Below the pieces are notes generated by a model. That model did no database searches, had not been told where the DNA came from, and saw nothing but the letters and a program-made list of their open reading frames with translations. From contig CP170561.1 in NCBI GenBank assembly GCA_042701975.1, positions 2,232,001 through 2,296,000 of the forward strand: 64,000 bases of DNA. The letters run 5' to 3'. Positions within the stretch are counted from its first letter, which is position 1. Every line of letters begins with the position of its first letter. This document shows, piece after piece, positions 17,870-25,931 of the stretch. The DNA is from JAFALK01 sp042701975 (GTDB lineage: Bacteria; Pseudomonadota; Gammaproteobacteria; Burkholderiales; Burkholderiaceae_C). Made by a program: the position numbers and the translations under genes.

Positions 17870-17974
17870 GAAAGCTGTCGGTCAACCCGCCAAGCGTGGC
17901 GGCCGCACTGACCTAGGCCAAGCGCTGGAATTCAGCGGCGTCGCTAGCCATTGGTTGCGGTGACCGCGCGGGCC

Positions 17975-18343
17975 TCATCGCTGCACCCTCCGCAACAGGA
18001 CGGTTTGTGACCGATCATCGCCATCCAAGACGGTTATCGAACTCTCTCCATAACCCTGTGCTTCCGTAGTGAGCGTGCAGGCTCGAGTGAGCCAGTCAGC
18101 GCCAATAGGAACAACATGCCATTCTCGAAGCGCCGGTAGGTCGAATTCCCCGTTGTTTGATGAAAGAACCATATGCCTTGGAAATTCAGCGCAAAAGAGG
18201 TGCGCTCCCGCGATAGGGCTCCGCGATTCAGCGTCAAGCACCCGTCCGGTAACTTGTCCGTGCAGAGCAGTGCGTCCTGGCATGCAGCCAGACAGTGCGA
18301 ACACAATCGCGGCTGTATAGGCTCTCATCCTCCAAGCTAGCAC
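17975..18343 (-). CDS. Lipoprotein with carboxypeptidase-regulatory-like fold
   Basis: A 122-residue putative lipoprotein. The signal has the lipobox LSGC (Cys20). The mature part begins GQVTGRVLDAESRSPIAGAH, the typical first strand pair of a CarboxypepD-regulatory-like (transthyretin/prealbumin-like) beta-sandwich. I take the GTG at 18343, which has GGGAGA about seven bases upstream; the ATG at 18328 has its GGAGG directly abutting it. Its start overlaps the stop of the small membrane protein gene by 7 bases, so the two form a mini-operon. Function unknown. Confidence 0.65.
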   Translation of the reverse strand: MLAWRMRAYTAAIVFALSGCMPGRTALHGQVTGRVLDAESRSPIAGAHLFCAEFPRHMVLSSNNGEFDLPALREWHVVPIGADWLTRACTLTTEAQGYGESSITVLDGDDRSQTVLLRRVQR

Positions 18344-18588
18344 GGTCGTCTCTCCCGAGTCTTAACTATCAGCTTGTATGTGAAGAACGCGAGCACGCCA
18401 CTGAACACCGGCGCAATCAAACATGCAGCACCGAAAGCGGCAATATCTGGTACGTCGCAGGTCATGCTCCCTTGCTGGCACTTCCATATCAGCGAGAGCG
18501 CCGAGAAAGCAAGCACTCCGAATAATGGAAGGCCGATGACAAAGCTGGCAACGGCTGCCATCAGGGACCAGAGCTTCGCCGCGGACAT
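18337..18588 (-). CDS. Small two-helix membrane protein, unknown
   Basis: An 83-residue protein with two hydrophobic segments (about 8-35 and 47-70), a CQQGSMTCDVPDIAAFG loop between them that carries two cysteines, and a basic tail (KTRERRPC). No family is recognised. It overlaps the start of the lipoprotein gene, which suggests they act in the same envelope-related unit. The ribosome site is weak, so the exact start is uncertain. Base composition is lower in GC than the surrounding genome, in line with an acquired patch. Confidence 0.55.
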   Translation of the reverse strand: MSAAKLWSLMAAVASFVIGLPLFGVLAFSALSLIWKCQQGSMTCDVPDIAAFGAACLIAPVFSGVLAFFTYKLIVKTRERRPC

Positions 18589-18919
18589 GCTGTTTGAGGG
18601 TTCGGATTCCTGGCGCGCATTTGAGCACGCGTAGTCCGATATTGGCCGGTCATATTCCCCTGGCCCGAACCGGCTGGTGATGCTCGCTCAACGCCTGCTT
18701 CCAGCCTTGAACTATCAGCCGCTCCAATTCCAGATTCATGCCTATCCAATGTCGAAGGCGTTGCCCAAGACCGTTGCTACGTCCCTCGGCAGCGCATTGA
18801 AGTTCGCAGCGCAAAGCGAGCTCTGAGGCTGTCACAAAGCGTCCCGCCCATACGTCTTGCAAGGTGTGGGCGGCCGATTTCAGCGCTGTCCTGTTCATCA
18901 ACGGCGGGAGTACAGCGAC
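18589..18919. other. Intergenic stretch, no supported gene
   Basis: This 331-base stretch lies between the small membrane protein gene and the NAD(P)-binding gene. An open frame on the minus strand (ATG at 18895 to a stop at 18650, 82 residues, basic and partly helical) is the only candidate. It lacks a ribosome site and shows no recognisable motif, so I do not call it. No hairpin terminator or operator was evident. Confidence 0.4.
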
Positions 18920-19681
18920 ATGAATGTGACCATCATCGGAGGCAGCGGCCTCATCGGAAGAAATCTTGCGCCCCTGCTTGAGCGGGCCGGCCATCGCGTG
19001 ACGCTGGCGTCACCGTCGCGAGGGGTCAATACCTTGACCGGGGAAGGTCTGACGCAGGCGCTGGAGGGCGCGGAGGTGCTTGTTGACGTGAGCAACTCCG
19101 CGTCGTTTGAAGAGCAGGCGGTGATGCAGTTCTTCCGCACATCCACGACGAACCTGCTCGCCGCCGGAGAGGCGGCGGGTGTTCGCCACTACGTTGCGCT
19201 GTCGGTGGTCGGGGCCGACCGGCTCGCCGACAACGGCTATATGCGCGCCAAGGTGGTCCAGGAGGCCCTGATCCAGGGTGGAAAGGTGCCGTACACGATC
19301 GTCCGCGCAACCCAGTTTTTCGAATTCCTGACGGCCATCGCCGCGGACGGGGTGGACGGCCGAGCCGCGCGCGTTTCATCCGCGCTGTTCCAGCCCATGG
19401 CAGCTGAAGATGTCGCGCTGTGTCTGGCGGGTGTGGTGCCCCAAGCTGCGCGCAACGGCTTTGTGGAAGTGGGCGGGCCGGAGCGCATGCCGATGAATCA
19501 AGCTGTGCAGCTGGCGCTCGATGCGCACGGCGACGCCCGGCACGTTGTTGCGGATGCACAGGCCCCGTACTTCGGCTCCGTGCTGACGGATCAATCGCTG
19601 GTCACGGGCGGTGGTGCCCAGGTCGGCGCGACCACGCTCGACGCGTGGCTGGCCAAAGTCGCCACGCCGCACGCTCGTTGA
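18920..19681 (+). CDS. NAD(P)H-binding (NmrA/atypical SDR) protein
   Basis: A 253-residue atypical short-chain reductase. The dinucleotide motif GGSGLIGRN starts at residue 8 (TIIGGSGLIGRNLAPLLERA), followed by LVDVSNS and HYVALSVVGADRL. The catalytic tyrosine motif is replaced by YMRAKVVQEALI, as in NmrA/DUF2867-like family members that often act as NAD(P) sensors or small-molecule reductases. I start at the ATG at 18920 (GGGAG eight bases upstream). A cupin gene follows after 69 bases on the same strand. Confidence 0.88.
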   Translation: MNVTIIGGSGLIGRNLAPLLERAGHRVTLASPSRGVNTLTGEGLTQALEGAEVLVDVSNSASFEEQAVMQFFRTSTTNLLAAGEAAGVRHYVALSVVGADRLADNGYMRAKVVQEALIQGGKVPYTIVRATQFFEFLTAIAADGVDGRAARVSSALFQPMAAEDVALCLAGVVPQAARNGFVEVGGPERMPMNQAVQLALDAHGDARHVVADAQAPYFGSVLTDQSLVTGGGAQVGATTLDAWLAKVATPHAR

Positions 19682-19750
19682 ACAGGCCCCCGCGCACGGG
19701 TCAGGCACCGTGCGCCCAAGGGACAGATTTGCTTTGAAGAGGAAGATTCC

Positions 19751-20161
19751 ATGAAGACAAGATCGATTGCATCGCTTGCCGCAGTACTCCTTTGCAGTGT
19801 GCTGCTCGTCTCCCACGCCAGCGCGGCCGACGTGAAACAGTTGATGGTCCAACCGCTGCCCGAGCTTCCGGGCAAGGAGGTGGTGATGCTGGAGGTGTCC
19901 TATCCTCCGGGTGCGAAGGACATGGCGCATCGGCACGACGCCCACGCCTGGGTATACGTCCTGGAAGGGACGATTCAGATGCAACTCAAGGACGGACCGC
20001 TCGTCACGCTGAAGGCTGGCGATACCTTTTACGAAGGCCCCAACGATGTTCACGTTGTCGGTCGGAATGCCAGCGACAGTGCACCTGCGCGCTTCGTGGT
20101 CGTGCTTCTCAAGCGCCAAGGTGCCCCGGTCCTGACCCCGGTGGTTGGGCATCGGCAGTAG
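19751..20161 (+). CDS. Exported cupin-domain protein
   Basis: A 136-residue protein with a cleavable signal peptide (MKTRSIASLAAVLLC... ASA near residue 25). A single cupin fold follows, with metal-type motif 1 in HRHDAHAWVYVLEGTIQMQL and motif 2 around FYEGPNDVHVVGRN. Secreted cupins of this sort bind small ligands or metals in the periplasm; no substrate is evident. It lies downstream of the NAD(P)-binding gene and converges with the DUF2325 gene. A ribosome site GAGGAAG precedes the ATG. Confidence 0.88.
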   Translation: MKTRSIASLAAVLLCSVLLVSHASAADVKQLMVQPLPELPGKEVVMLEVSYPPGAKDMAHRHDAHAWVYVLEGTIQMQLKDGPLVTLKAGDTFYEGPNDVHVVGRNASDSAPARFVVVLLKRQGAPVLTPVVGHRQ

Positions 20162-20195
20162 CTTTTCCGCTCGTTTTGCTGGCCGGCCGACTGAT

Positions 20196-21410
20196 TCAGT
20201 CTTGCTGACCGGCTTGCTGAGTCGCCGCCTCAGCACGCTCCTCAGCGCCCAGCGAACCCAGAGCGCGCCGAAGGCCGCTCGCACTCGGCGACTCAAGGTA
20301 CAGACATTTCTTGCCGTGTCGCTTGCAATGGTCCTTCACCCGCCAGTACGCGTCGTGGCTGATGCAGCCGGTCTGGCAGATCACGAGGTCTGCGGCGGCA
20401 AGGCTGGCGTCGAGCTTGGCGACGGCGTCTTCCTCGCCGCCGTCGTGGTGCAGAAAGCGGCCGCCGGTGCGTTCGATCAGCTGCCGATAGATCGGCACCA
20501 CGGCTTGCCGCCCGCCGACGCAAAGCACGGAGCGTTCGCCAAGCGTGGGCAGCTCGGGCTCTTCTGGTGCGGTGAGTTGGACAAGCGCGGCGGGTGACGG
20601 GGCTTCGGGCAGCACATCGCGCCGGTCTTCCGCCTGCTGCTGCGCCACCAGCAGCGCGCGTTCCAGCTCATGGATGCGCGCCAGCTGCAGTCGGATCTGC
20701 GTGGCCTGTTCCTGGCGGTTGCGCAGGCCGGGCACGGCAGCTTCGAGTTCGCGGAACTCGTCTCTCAGGCTGGCGATCAGGGTGTCGCGGCCCAGCAGCT
20801 CGGCGCGCAGCTGGACGAGCTGGGCCGACTGCTGCTCGATCTGCTGGGCGCGTTCAGCAAGCAGGCGGGTGCTGCGCTCCTGGGCTCGCGCGAGTTCGCG
20901 GGCGAGCACGGCGTTCTCTTCGATCAGTGCGTCGAGCTTCTGCAGGTCGGCGCGATTGGCCGAGCCGACCTGGTGCTGCAGCATGTGGATGTCGCGGAGC
21001 ACGCGCTCCTGCAGCGCGGCATCGCAGCGCGAATGGGTGAGCGTTGCCCAGAGCGCGCCAGCCACGTCGGTGCCGGTTTGCTCGGCTTCCCACCAACGAT
21101 CGAGCGCGACGGTGGTCTTTTGCTGGGCCGCCAGGCGGATGGCGCGCAGGTAGCGCTGGTCGAGCTCCTTCTGCAGCAGCTCGGCCATGGCCGAACGCTG
21201 GCCACAGGCGTTGATGGCGCCGCAGTGCAGCTCGTAGTCGTCGGCCAGGGCCGTGCCGCCCAGCTGCTTGTCCACGCGCTTGCGCAGCACGGACATCGGG
21301 ATGCACACGCCGATCACGGGGCAAAGTGCCTGCATGGGCAGCTCCCAGAGGCGGCGTCGGCGCGAGCCGCGGGCGGGGATGGCGATATCGTGGGGTTTGC
21401 CGTCGCACAT
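20196..21410 (-). CDS. DUF2325 domain protein at the end of the haem operon
   Basis: A 404-residue soluble protein. The N-terminal 150 residues are helical and carry Cys motifs (ALCPVIGVCIP with a Cys-Pro pair; ELHCGAINACGQR). A long coiled coil covers about 160-270. The C-terminal DUF2325 domain (about 295-385) contains SVLCVGGRQAVVPIYRQL, HHDGGEED, CISHDAYW and HGKKCLYLESPSAS. The function of DUF2325 is unknown. It starts 13 bases after the tonB stop, with GAGGAG overlapping that region, so it appears to be the last gene of the haem uptake unit. A relic of a paralogue lies at 17527-17640. Confidence 0.88.
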   Translation of the reverse strand: MCDGKPHDIAIPARGSRRRRLWELPMQALCPVIGVCIPMSVLRKRVDKQLGGTALADDYELHCGAINACGQRSAMAELLQKELDQRYLRAIRLAAQQKTTVALDRWWEAEQTGTDVAGALWATLTHSRCDAALQERVLRDIHMLQHQVGSANRADLQKLDALIEENAVLARELARAQERSTRLLAERAQQIEQQSAQLVQLRAELLGRDTLIASLRDEFRELEAAVPGLRNRQEQATQIRLQLARIHELERALLVAQQQAEDRRDVLPEAPSPAALVQLTAPEEPELPTLGERSVLCVGGRQAVVPIYRQLIERTGGRFLHHDGGEEDAVAKLDASLAAADLVICQTGCISHDAYWRVKDHCKRHGKKCLYLESPSASGLRRALGSLGAEERAEAATQQAGQQD

Positions 21411-21423
21411 GTGTCGGTACTCC

Positions 21424-22059
21424 TCAGTTCAGGGCAAAACTCACCGGGTACTCGACCCAGCTCATCAGGGCGTGCCCGCCGCGATGGGCGGGCACGAAAC
21501 GGCAGTCCTGCGTGAGACGTTGCGCCGCCTCGTCGAGCAGGCGCCAGCCGCTGCCGCGGCTCACCAGCACCTCGGCGGCGCGGCCCCGTTCGTCCACGCG
21601 CACGCGCAGGAGCACGCGGCCCTCCACGCCGCGCTCGCGCAGCAGCGGCGGATAGTGGCGGGCAACGGTCTGCTCGGTGCACTGGCGCGAGGGTGGCAGG
21701 GCGGCCTGGTAGTCGGGCTCGGCGAAGGGTGGCGGTGCAACAGCGGCTGCGGCGATCGCAACGGCGGGCGATGCCACGCTCACCGGAGCAGGCGTCGGCC
21801 CGGCAGCGGGCGCGGCGAGCGTGATGAGCGGGGCCTCCAGCGCAGGCATGCTCGGTGGCGTGAGGCGAGGCACCGGCACAGCGAGCTGCGCGACCGGTGA
21901 GGGCGCGCGCGCCGGGGCATCGATCAACTGCACGCGGATCGATGAAGCCGCGAGCGGCGATGCTGGTGAGCGCAGCGCCCACGCCAGGCTCAAGCCAAGC
22001 GCGGCGTGCAGGCTGATCGTGACCAGCGCCACTGCCGCACGCCGCGGGGTCTTCTTCAT
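21424..22059 (-). CDS. tonB: TonB-family energy transducer
   Basis: A 211-residue TonB-like protein. A short basic N-terminus and a membrane helix (about 8-28) lead into a proline/alanine-rich periplasmic linker, and the last 90 residues form the TonB C-terminal domain (YPPLLRERGVEGRVLLRVRVDERG, then VSRGSGWRLLDEAA). It transfers proton-motive energy from ExbB/ExbD to outer-membrane receptors; no exbBD pair is in this window. Its ATG overlaps the hmuV stop by four bases, so it belongs to the haem operon and probably serves the receptor at 25932-28115. Confidence 0.9.
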   Translation of the reverse strand: MKKTPRRAAVALVTISLHAALGLSLAWALRSPASPLAASSIRVQLIDAPARAPSPVAQLAVPVPRLTPPSMPALEAPLITLAAPAAGPTPAPVSVASPAVAIAAAAVAPPPFAEPDYQAALPPSRQCTEQTVARHYPPLLRERGVEGRVLLRVRVDERGRAAEVLVSRGSGWRLLDEAAQRLTQDCRFVPAHRGGHALMSWVEYPVSFALN

Positions 22060-22862
22060 GCGGCCTGCTCCACATGCCGAGCGGAGCTCGCCACGATGGC
22101 CACGCCCTCGGCATCGCGCAGCATCCGCAGGCGCACACCATAGGTCTGTTCGAGCAGCGGCAGCACGGCCGGCACGGCGCTGCAGTCGGCACGCACGCGG
22201 CCCTCGGCCAGCAGCCACAGGCGGTCGAAATGGTTGAAGGCCATGCTGAGGTCGTGCAGCACCGCCAGCAGCGCGTGGTTGCGTTCGGTGGCGAACTGCT
22301 GCAGCGATTGCATCAGCTCCAGCGCCAGGCCGGGATCGAGTGCGGCCAACGGCTCGTCGACGAGCAGCAGGCCGTTGCGCGTGTCCGAGGCTTGGGCGAA
22401 GACACGCGCCATCTGCACGCGCGCCTGCTCGCCACCGGACAGCGTGTCGAAGCGCCGCCCCGTCAGATGACCGGCGCGGGCCTGAGCCAGCGCTTCGCGG
22501 ACGATGCGCTCGCGTTGCGGGTCGTGCGGCAGGCTCACGCGGCCCAGCGACACCACCAGCTCCACCGGCAGGCCGAAGGCGACTCCGTGCGATTGCGGCA
22601 GCACGGCGCGACGGCGGGCCAGTTCGGGCGCGGACCAGTCGTCCAGCTCCCGGCCGCCGAGCAGGACGCAGCCGGTCTTGGCGGGCAGCTCGCGCGCGAT
22701 CAGGCGCAGCAGGCTGGACTTGCCCGCGCCGCTGGCGCCGAGGATGGCGACGCGCTCGCCCGCCTGCAGGCTCAGCGAGAACGGTCCGAGTCGCGTGCCG
22801 CCGAGTTGCAGCGTGGCGGCTTCGAGTTGCAGCAGCTTTTTCGTGCTCATGCTTGTGCTCAT
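22056..22862 (-). CDS. hmuV: Haem ABC transporter ATP-binding protein HmuV
   Basis: A 268-residue ABC ATPase for haem import. Walker A is GASGAGKSS (about residue 42), the signature is LSGGEQARVQMARVFAQ, Walker B is LLVDEPLAALDP and the switch His is in AVLHDLS. It powers HmuU with HmuT as the binding protein. I start at the ATG at 22862, which overlaps the hmuU stop (ATGA). An internal ATG four codons later is possible. Confidence 0.95.
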   Translation of the reverse strand: MSTSMSTKKLLQLEAATLQLGGTRLGPFSLSLQAGERVAILGASGAGKSSLLRLIARELPAKTGCVLLGGRELDDWSAPELARRRAVLPQSHGVAFGLPVELVVSLGRVSLPHDPQRERIVREALAQARAGHLTGRRFDTLSGGEQARVQMARVFAQASDTRNGLLLVDEPLAALDPGLALELMQSLQQFATERNHALLAVLHDLSMAFNHFDRLWLLAEGRVRADCSAVPAVLPLLEQTYGVRLRMLRDAEGVAIVASSARHVEQAA

Positions 22863-23920
22863 GCCGTGCCCATCCTTCGCAAGGCACCGCGCAAGAGGAA
22901 GAGGAACCACGGCGCGCCGATCAGCGCGCTGAAGATGCCCACGGGGATCTCGGCCGGCACCGCCAGCGTGCGCGCTGCAGTGTCGGCCACGACCAGCAGC
23001 AGCGAGCCGCACAGCATGCTGGCGGGCACGACCTGCCGCGCATCGGCGCCGACGAGCTGTCGCGCCAGGTGCGGCGCCATCAGCCCGATGAAGCTGATGC
23101 TGCCGCACCAGGCCACGGCCAATGCGCTGAGCAGGGCAACGATGGCAATCGCGAGGCCACGCAGGCGCTGCACGTCCACGCCCACATGCGAAGCCACGGC
23201 TTCACCGAGTGCGAGCGCATTGAGCTGCGGCGCGAGCCGGCGTGCCAGCGCGGCCATCGCGATCAGCACGACGGCGGTGGTGAGGGCCATCGCCCAGTTG
23301 GCGCCGGCCAGCGAGCCGAGCGTCCAGAAGTTGATGGCGCGGAGTTGTTCGTCGGTCGCCAGGAAGCTGCACAGGCCGACGACGGCGAAGGTCAATGCCT
23401 GGATGGCCAGGCCGCTGAGCAGCAGGGCTGCGATCGACCCCGGCGCCAACCAGCGCGCCAACTGCTCAAGCGCGAAGCACACGCCGAGTGCGCCGACGAA
23501 GCCGACGAGCGGCAGCACCCACAGGCGCGCCTCGGCCGGCAGGGCCAGCTGCAGGCCGGCGAAGAAGGTCAGCGTCAGCGCCACGGTGGCGGCGGCGCCG
23601 CTTGTCACGCCCAGCAGGCCGGGGTCGGCCATCGGATTGCGGAACAAGGCCTGGCTCAAGGAGCCAGCCAGGCCAAGTGCAGCGCCCACGCCCACGGCCA
23701 GCAGCAGGCGCGGCAGGCGCAACTGCCACAGCACGTAGGCGCCGCCCGTGGTGGGCTCGCTGCTCCACGGTGCGCGCAGCCAGTCGTCCGCCGCGATCGA
23801 TACGGCGCCGAGCTGAGCGGAGACGATGAGCATCAGCGCCAGCACCACGCCGAGGATCGCCATGCGCGGGAGCGTGCCCATGCGCAGCGCAGGTCGCGTG
23901 GCCGGCAAGCTCAAGCTCAT
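22859..23920 (-). CDS. hmuU: Haem ABC transporter permease HmuU (FecCD family)
   Basis: A 353-residue inner-membrane permease with about ten helices. Signatures of the FecCD family are WQLRLPRLLLAVGVGAALG and LFRNPMADPGLLGVTSGAA near residues 65-105, and a GSISFIGLMAPHLARQLVG coupling segment near 270. It forms the channel through which haem delivered by HmuT is moved, driven by HmuV. It lies 61 bases after the hmuT stop and overlaps hmuV. Confidence 0.95.
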   Translation of the reverse strand: MSLSLPATRPALRMGTLPRMAILGVVLALMLIVSAQLGAVSIAADDWLRAPWSSEPTTGGAYVLWQLRLPRLLLAVGVGAALGLAGSLSQALFRNPMADPGLLGVTSGAAATVALTLTFFAGLQLALPAEARLWVLPLVGFVGALGVCFALEQLARWLAPGSIAALLLSGLAIQALTFAVVGLCSFLATDEQLRAINFWTLGSLAGANWAMALTTAVVLIAMAALARRLAPQLNALALGEAVASHVGVDVQRLRGLAIAIVALLSALAVAWCGSISFIGLMAPHLARQLVGADARQVVPASMLCGSLLLVVADTAARTLAVPAEIPVGIFSALIGAPWFLFLLRGALRRMGTA

Positions 23921-23981
23921 GGGGAAACCTCCGTGCTCCGCACTGCGGTGCGAGCAGGCTCCGGAACGGCCGGGCGTTTGC

Positions 23982-24830
23982 TCATGCCAATGCCTTCGCC
24001 AACTTGCCCACCGCCTGCGGCAGGCGCGGGCCGAAGCCCAGCATCTCCAGCGCGTCCATCGCCACCACCCGGCGCTTCTGGCCGGCCGGCGTCTGTGCCA
24101 GGCCGGGCAGCTTGAGCAGGCCGTCGATGCCGCCGGCGGCTTCCAGGCCCTGGTCGGTGCAGAGGATCACATCCGGCGCTGCAGCGATGACGGCCTCGGG
24201 CGTCAAGGGCTTGTAGCCGCTGAATCCGTGCGTCGGCGCCTGCAGCGCGTTCATGCCGCCGGCGTAGTTGATGACGGCATCGGCCGCCGTCTCCTGACCG
24301 GCGATGCGGACCTGGTTCATACCGTGTGAGAGGATGAAGAGCACGCGCGGCGGCTTCGCGGCGGGACGGATCGCGCGGACCTGAGTCCATTGCTGGTTCA
24401 GCCGGTCGATCAGGGCGCGGGCCTCGGCCTTGCGGTCGAGCAGCTCGCCCAGGCGCGCCGTGCGGTTGATCAGTCCTTCGAAGCGATGGTCGGCGCGCAG
24501 CACGTGCAGCGGCACGCGCGCGGCCTCGACCTGGCGCAGCACGCCGGGCGGGCCGGCGTCCTCGGTGGCGACGATCAGGCTGGGCGCGAGCGAGAGCAGC
24601 CCTTCGGCGGAAAGAGTGCGCGCATATCCGACGTTAGGCAGCTGGGTGGCCGCCGCCGGATAGAGCGAGGTGCTGTCCACGCCGACGAGCAGGCCTTGTG
24701 CGCCGAACTCGTAGACGATCTCGGTCAGCGCGCCGCCGATGACGACGACGCGCGGCGCGGGGGCAGCGTGAGCCAGGGGCATGAGGGGTGTGAAGGCTGA
24801 AGCACCCAGCAGATGGCGGCGGCTCAGCAC
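23982..24830 (-). CDS. hmuT: Haem-binding periplasmic protein HmuT
   Basis: A 282-residue substrate-binding protein of the haem/hemin ABC type. It starts at GTG 24830, overlapping hmuS by 7 bases, with GAGAGG just upstream. The N-terminus SRRHLLGASAF carries a twin-arginine motif before a short hydrophobic stretch, so Tat export is likely. The mature chain begins RVVVIGGALTEIVYEFG; the tyrosine in DSTSLYPAA fits the position of the haem-ligand Tyr in HmuT/ShuT. It carries haem from the receptor to HmuUV. Confidence 0.92.
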   Translation of the reverse strand: MLSRRHLLGASAFTPLMPLAHAAPAPRVVVIGGALTEIVYEFGAQGLLVGVDSTSLYPAAATQLPNVGYARTLSAEGLLSLAPSLIVATEDAGPPGVLRQVEAARVPLHVLRADHRFEGLINRTARLGELLDRKAEARALIDRLNQQWTQVRAIRPAAKPPRVLFILSHGMNQVRIAGQETAADAVINYAGGMNALQAPTHGFSGYKPLTPEAVIAAAPDVILCTDQGLEAAGGIDGLLKLPGLAQTPAGQKRRVVAMDALEMLGFGPRLPQAVGKLAKALA

Positions 24831-25912
24831 GACACCTCTCCCTCGACCAGGCTTTCCAGCAGCGAGCGCCAGTCGCAGCGCTCGGGCTGGCCGGGCTTGC
24901 GCTCGCCGAAGAACTGGCAGATCAGCCGGCCTTGCGCGTCGAAGAGTTCGAGCGAGCAGACGAGGCCGTCGCTGGTAGGCTTGCGCACGACCCAGGCGCT
25001 GGCGATGTGGTCCTCGCGCAGGTGCAGGTTGAAGCCCGGGTCCAGCACGTTGAGCCAGGGCCCCATGACCACGACCTTGTGCACCGGGCCGCTGTGGATC
25101 TGGATCATGCCGGGGTTGCCGACGAAGCACATGATCGACACGCCCAGCTGAGCCGCGCGCTGCAGCAGCTCCTGCGCGCTGCCGGTGGCCGCCTGCTGCA
25201 CGTACTCGGGGTCGGCCAGGCGCAGTGCCTGTGTGCGCGAAACGCCGTGGCGCTTGAGCAGGCCGAAGAACTCGTGCGTGTCGCGCAGGGCGGCCCAGTC
25301 GCTGCGGAAGGCGGCGGCGTCGATCTCGGCGTCGGGCTTCTCGGCGGGTTCCTTGAACGCCTCGCCGAGGGTCAGGCCCGGCTCCTGCTGCTCGTCGGCG
25401 AAGAGCTGCACCAGCGCTGCGTAGGCCTCGCGGGTGCTCTCCGGGCGCACGATGATCTTGTGGATGGCCACGCCGGCCGCGTCGAAGAACTGCAGGCTCT
25501 GCTGCAGCGCGCCGTCGGCCAGGCGTTCCACCACGGCAAAGCCGTGCGCCCATTGCGAGTAGAAGAGTCGCAAGTCGATGGCGCCGCCGAGCACCAGGCC
25601 CATGAGCCGTTGCGGACCCATGGCGCTGGCGGCTCGGTAGGTGCCGACCTTCTCGTGCACGCAGGACTCGTTGCGGGTCAGGGCCATGACGTCGCCGAGC
25701 GGTTCGAGCGCTTCGACGAGGTCGGGCCACTCGGGCCGCAGGCGGATCGCCCTCAGCGGCGATTCATCGGCGCTGAACTCGCCGACGTGGGCCGCGATCA
25801 GCGCGCCCTCGGGCAGTTCGAGCTTGGCGGCGATGTCGCGATGGCGGGCTTTGGCTTCGGCCCGCAAGGTGGCAAAGGCCTGGCGGGTCTGGGCATGTTG
25901 GCTGGCTTGCAT
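24824..25912 (-). CDS. hmuS: Hemin-degrading factor HmuS/HemS
   Basis: A 362-residue cytoplasmic haem-handling protein made of two repeats of the HemS/ChuX fold (about 35-165 and 215-350). The first repeat includes VMALTRNESCVHEKVGTY, the second SIMCFVGNPGMIQIHSGPV. HemS proteins bind and degrade or traffic imported haem. I start at the ATG at 25912 because GAGGAG lies eight bases upstream; a GTG three codons earlier is open too. It lies between the receptor gene (19-base gap) and hmuT (overlap). Confidence 0.93.
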   Translation of the reverse strand: MQASQHAQTRQAFATLRAEAKARHRDIAAKLELPEGALIAAHVGEFSADESPLRAIRLRPEWPDLVEALEPLGDVMALTRNESCVHEKVGTYRAASAMGPQRLMGLVLGGAIDLRLFYSQWAHGFAVVERLADGALQQSLQFFDAAGVAIHKIIVRPESTREAYAALVQLFADEQQEPGLTLGEAFKEPAEKPDAEIDAAAFRSDWAALRDTHEFFGLLKRHGVSRTQALRLADPEYVQQAATGSAQELLQRAAQLGVSIMCFVGNPGMIQIHSGPVHKVVVMGPWLNVLDPGFNLHLREDHIASAWVVRKPTSDGLVCSLELFDAQGRLICQFFGERKPGQPERCDWRSLLESLVEGEVSC

Positions 25913-25931
25913 GGGAAGCACTCCTCGAGGG

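Noticed and set aside
17703..17916. 60-codon open frames across the MITE on both strands
   Set aside because: They run through the terminal repeats and mirror each other, as expected from a palindromic-ended element rather than a gene.
18650..18895. 82-residue minus-strand open frame before the NAD(P)-binding gene
   Set aside because: No ribosome site and no motif; kept only as a note in the intergenic entry.
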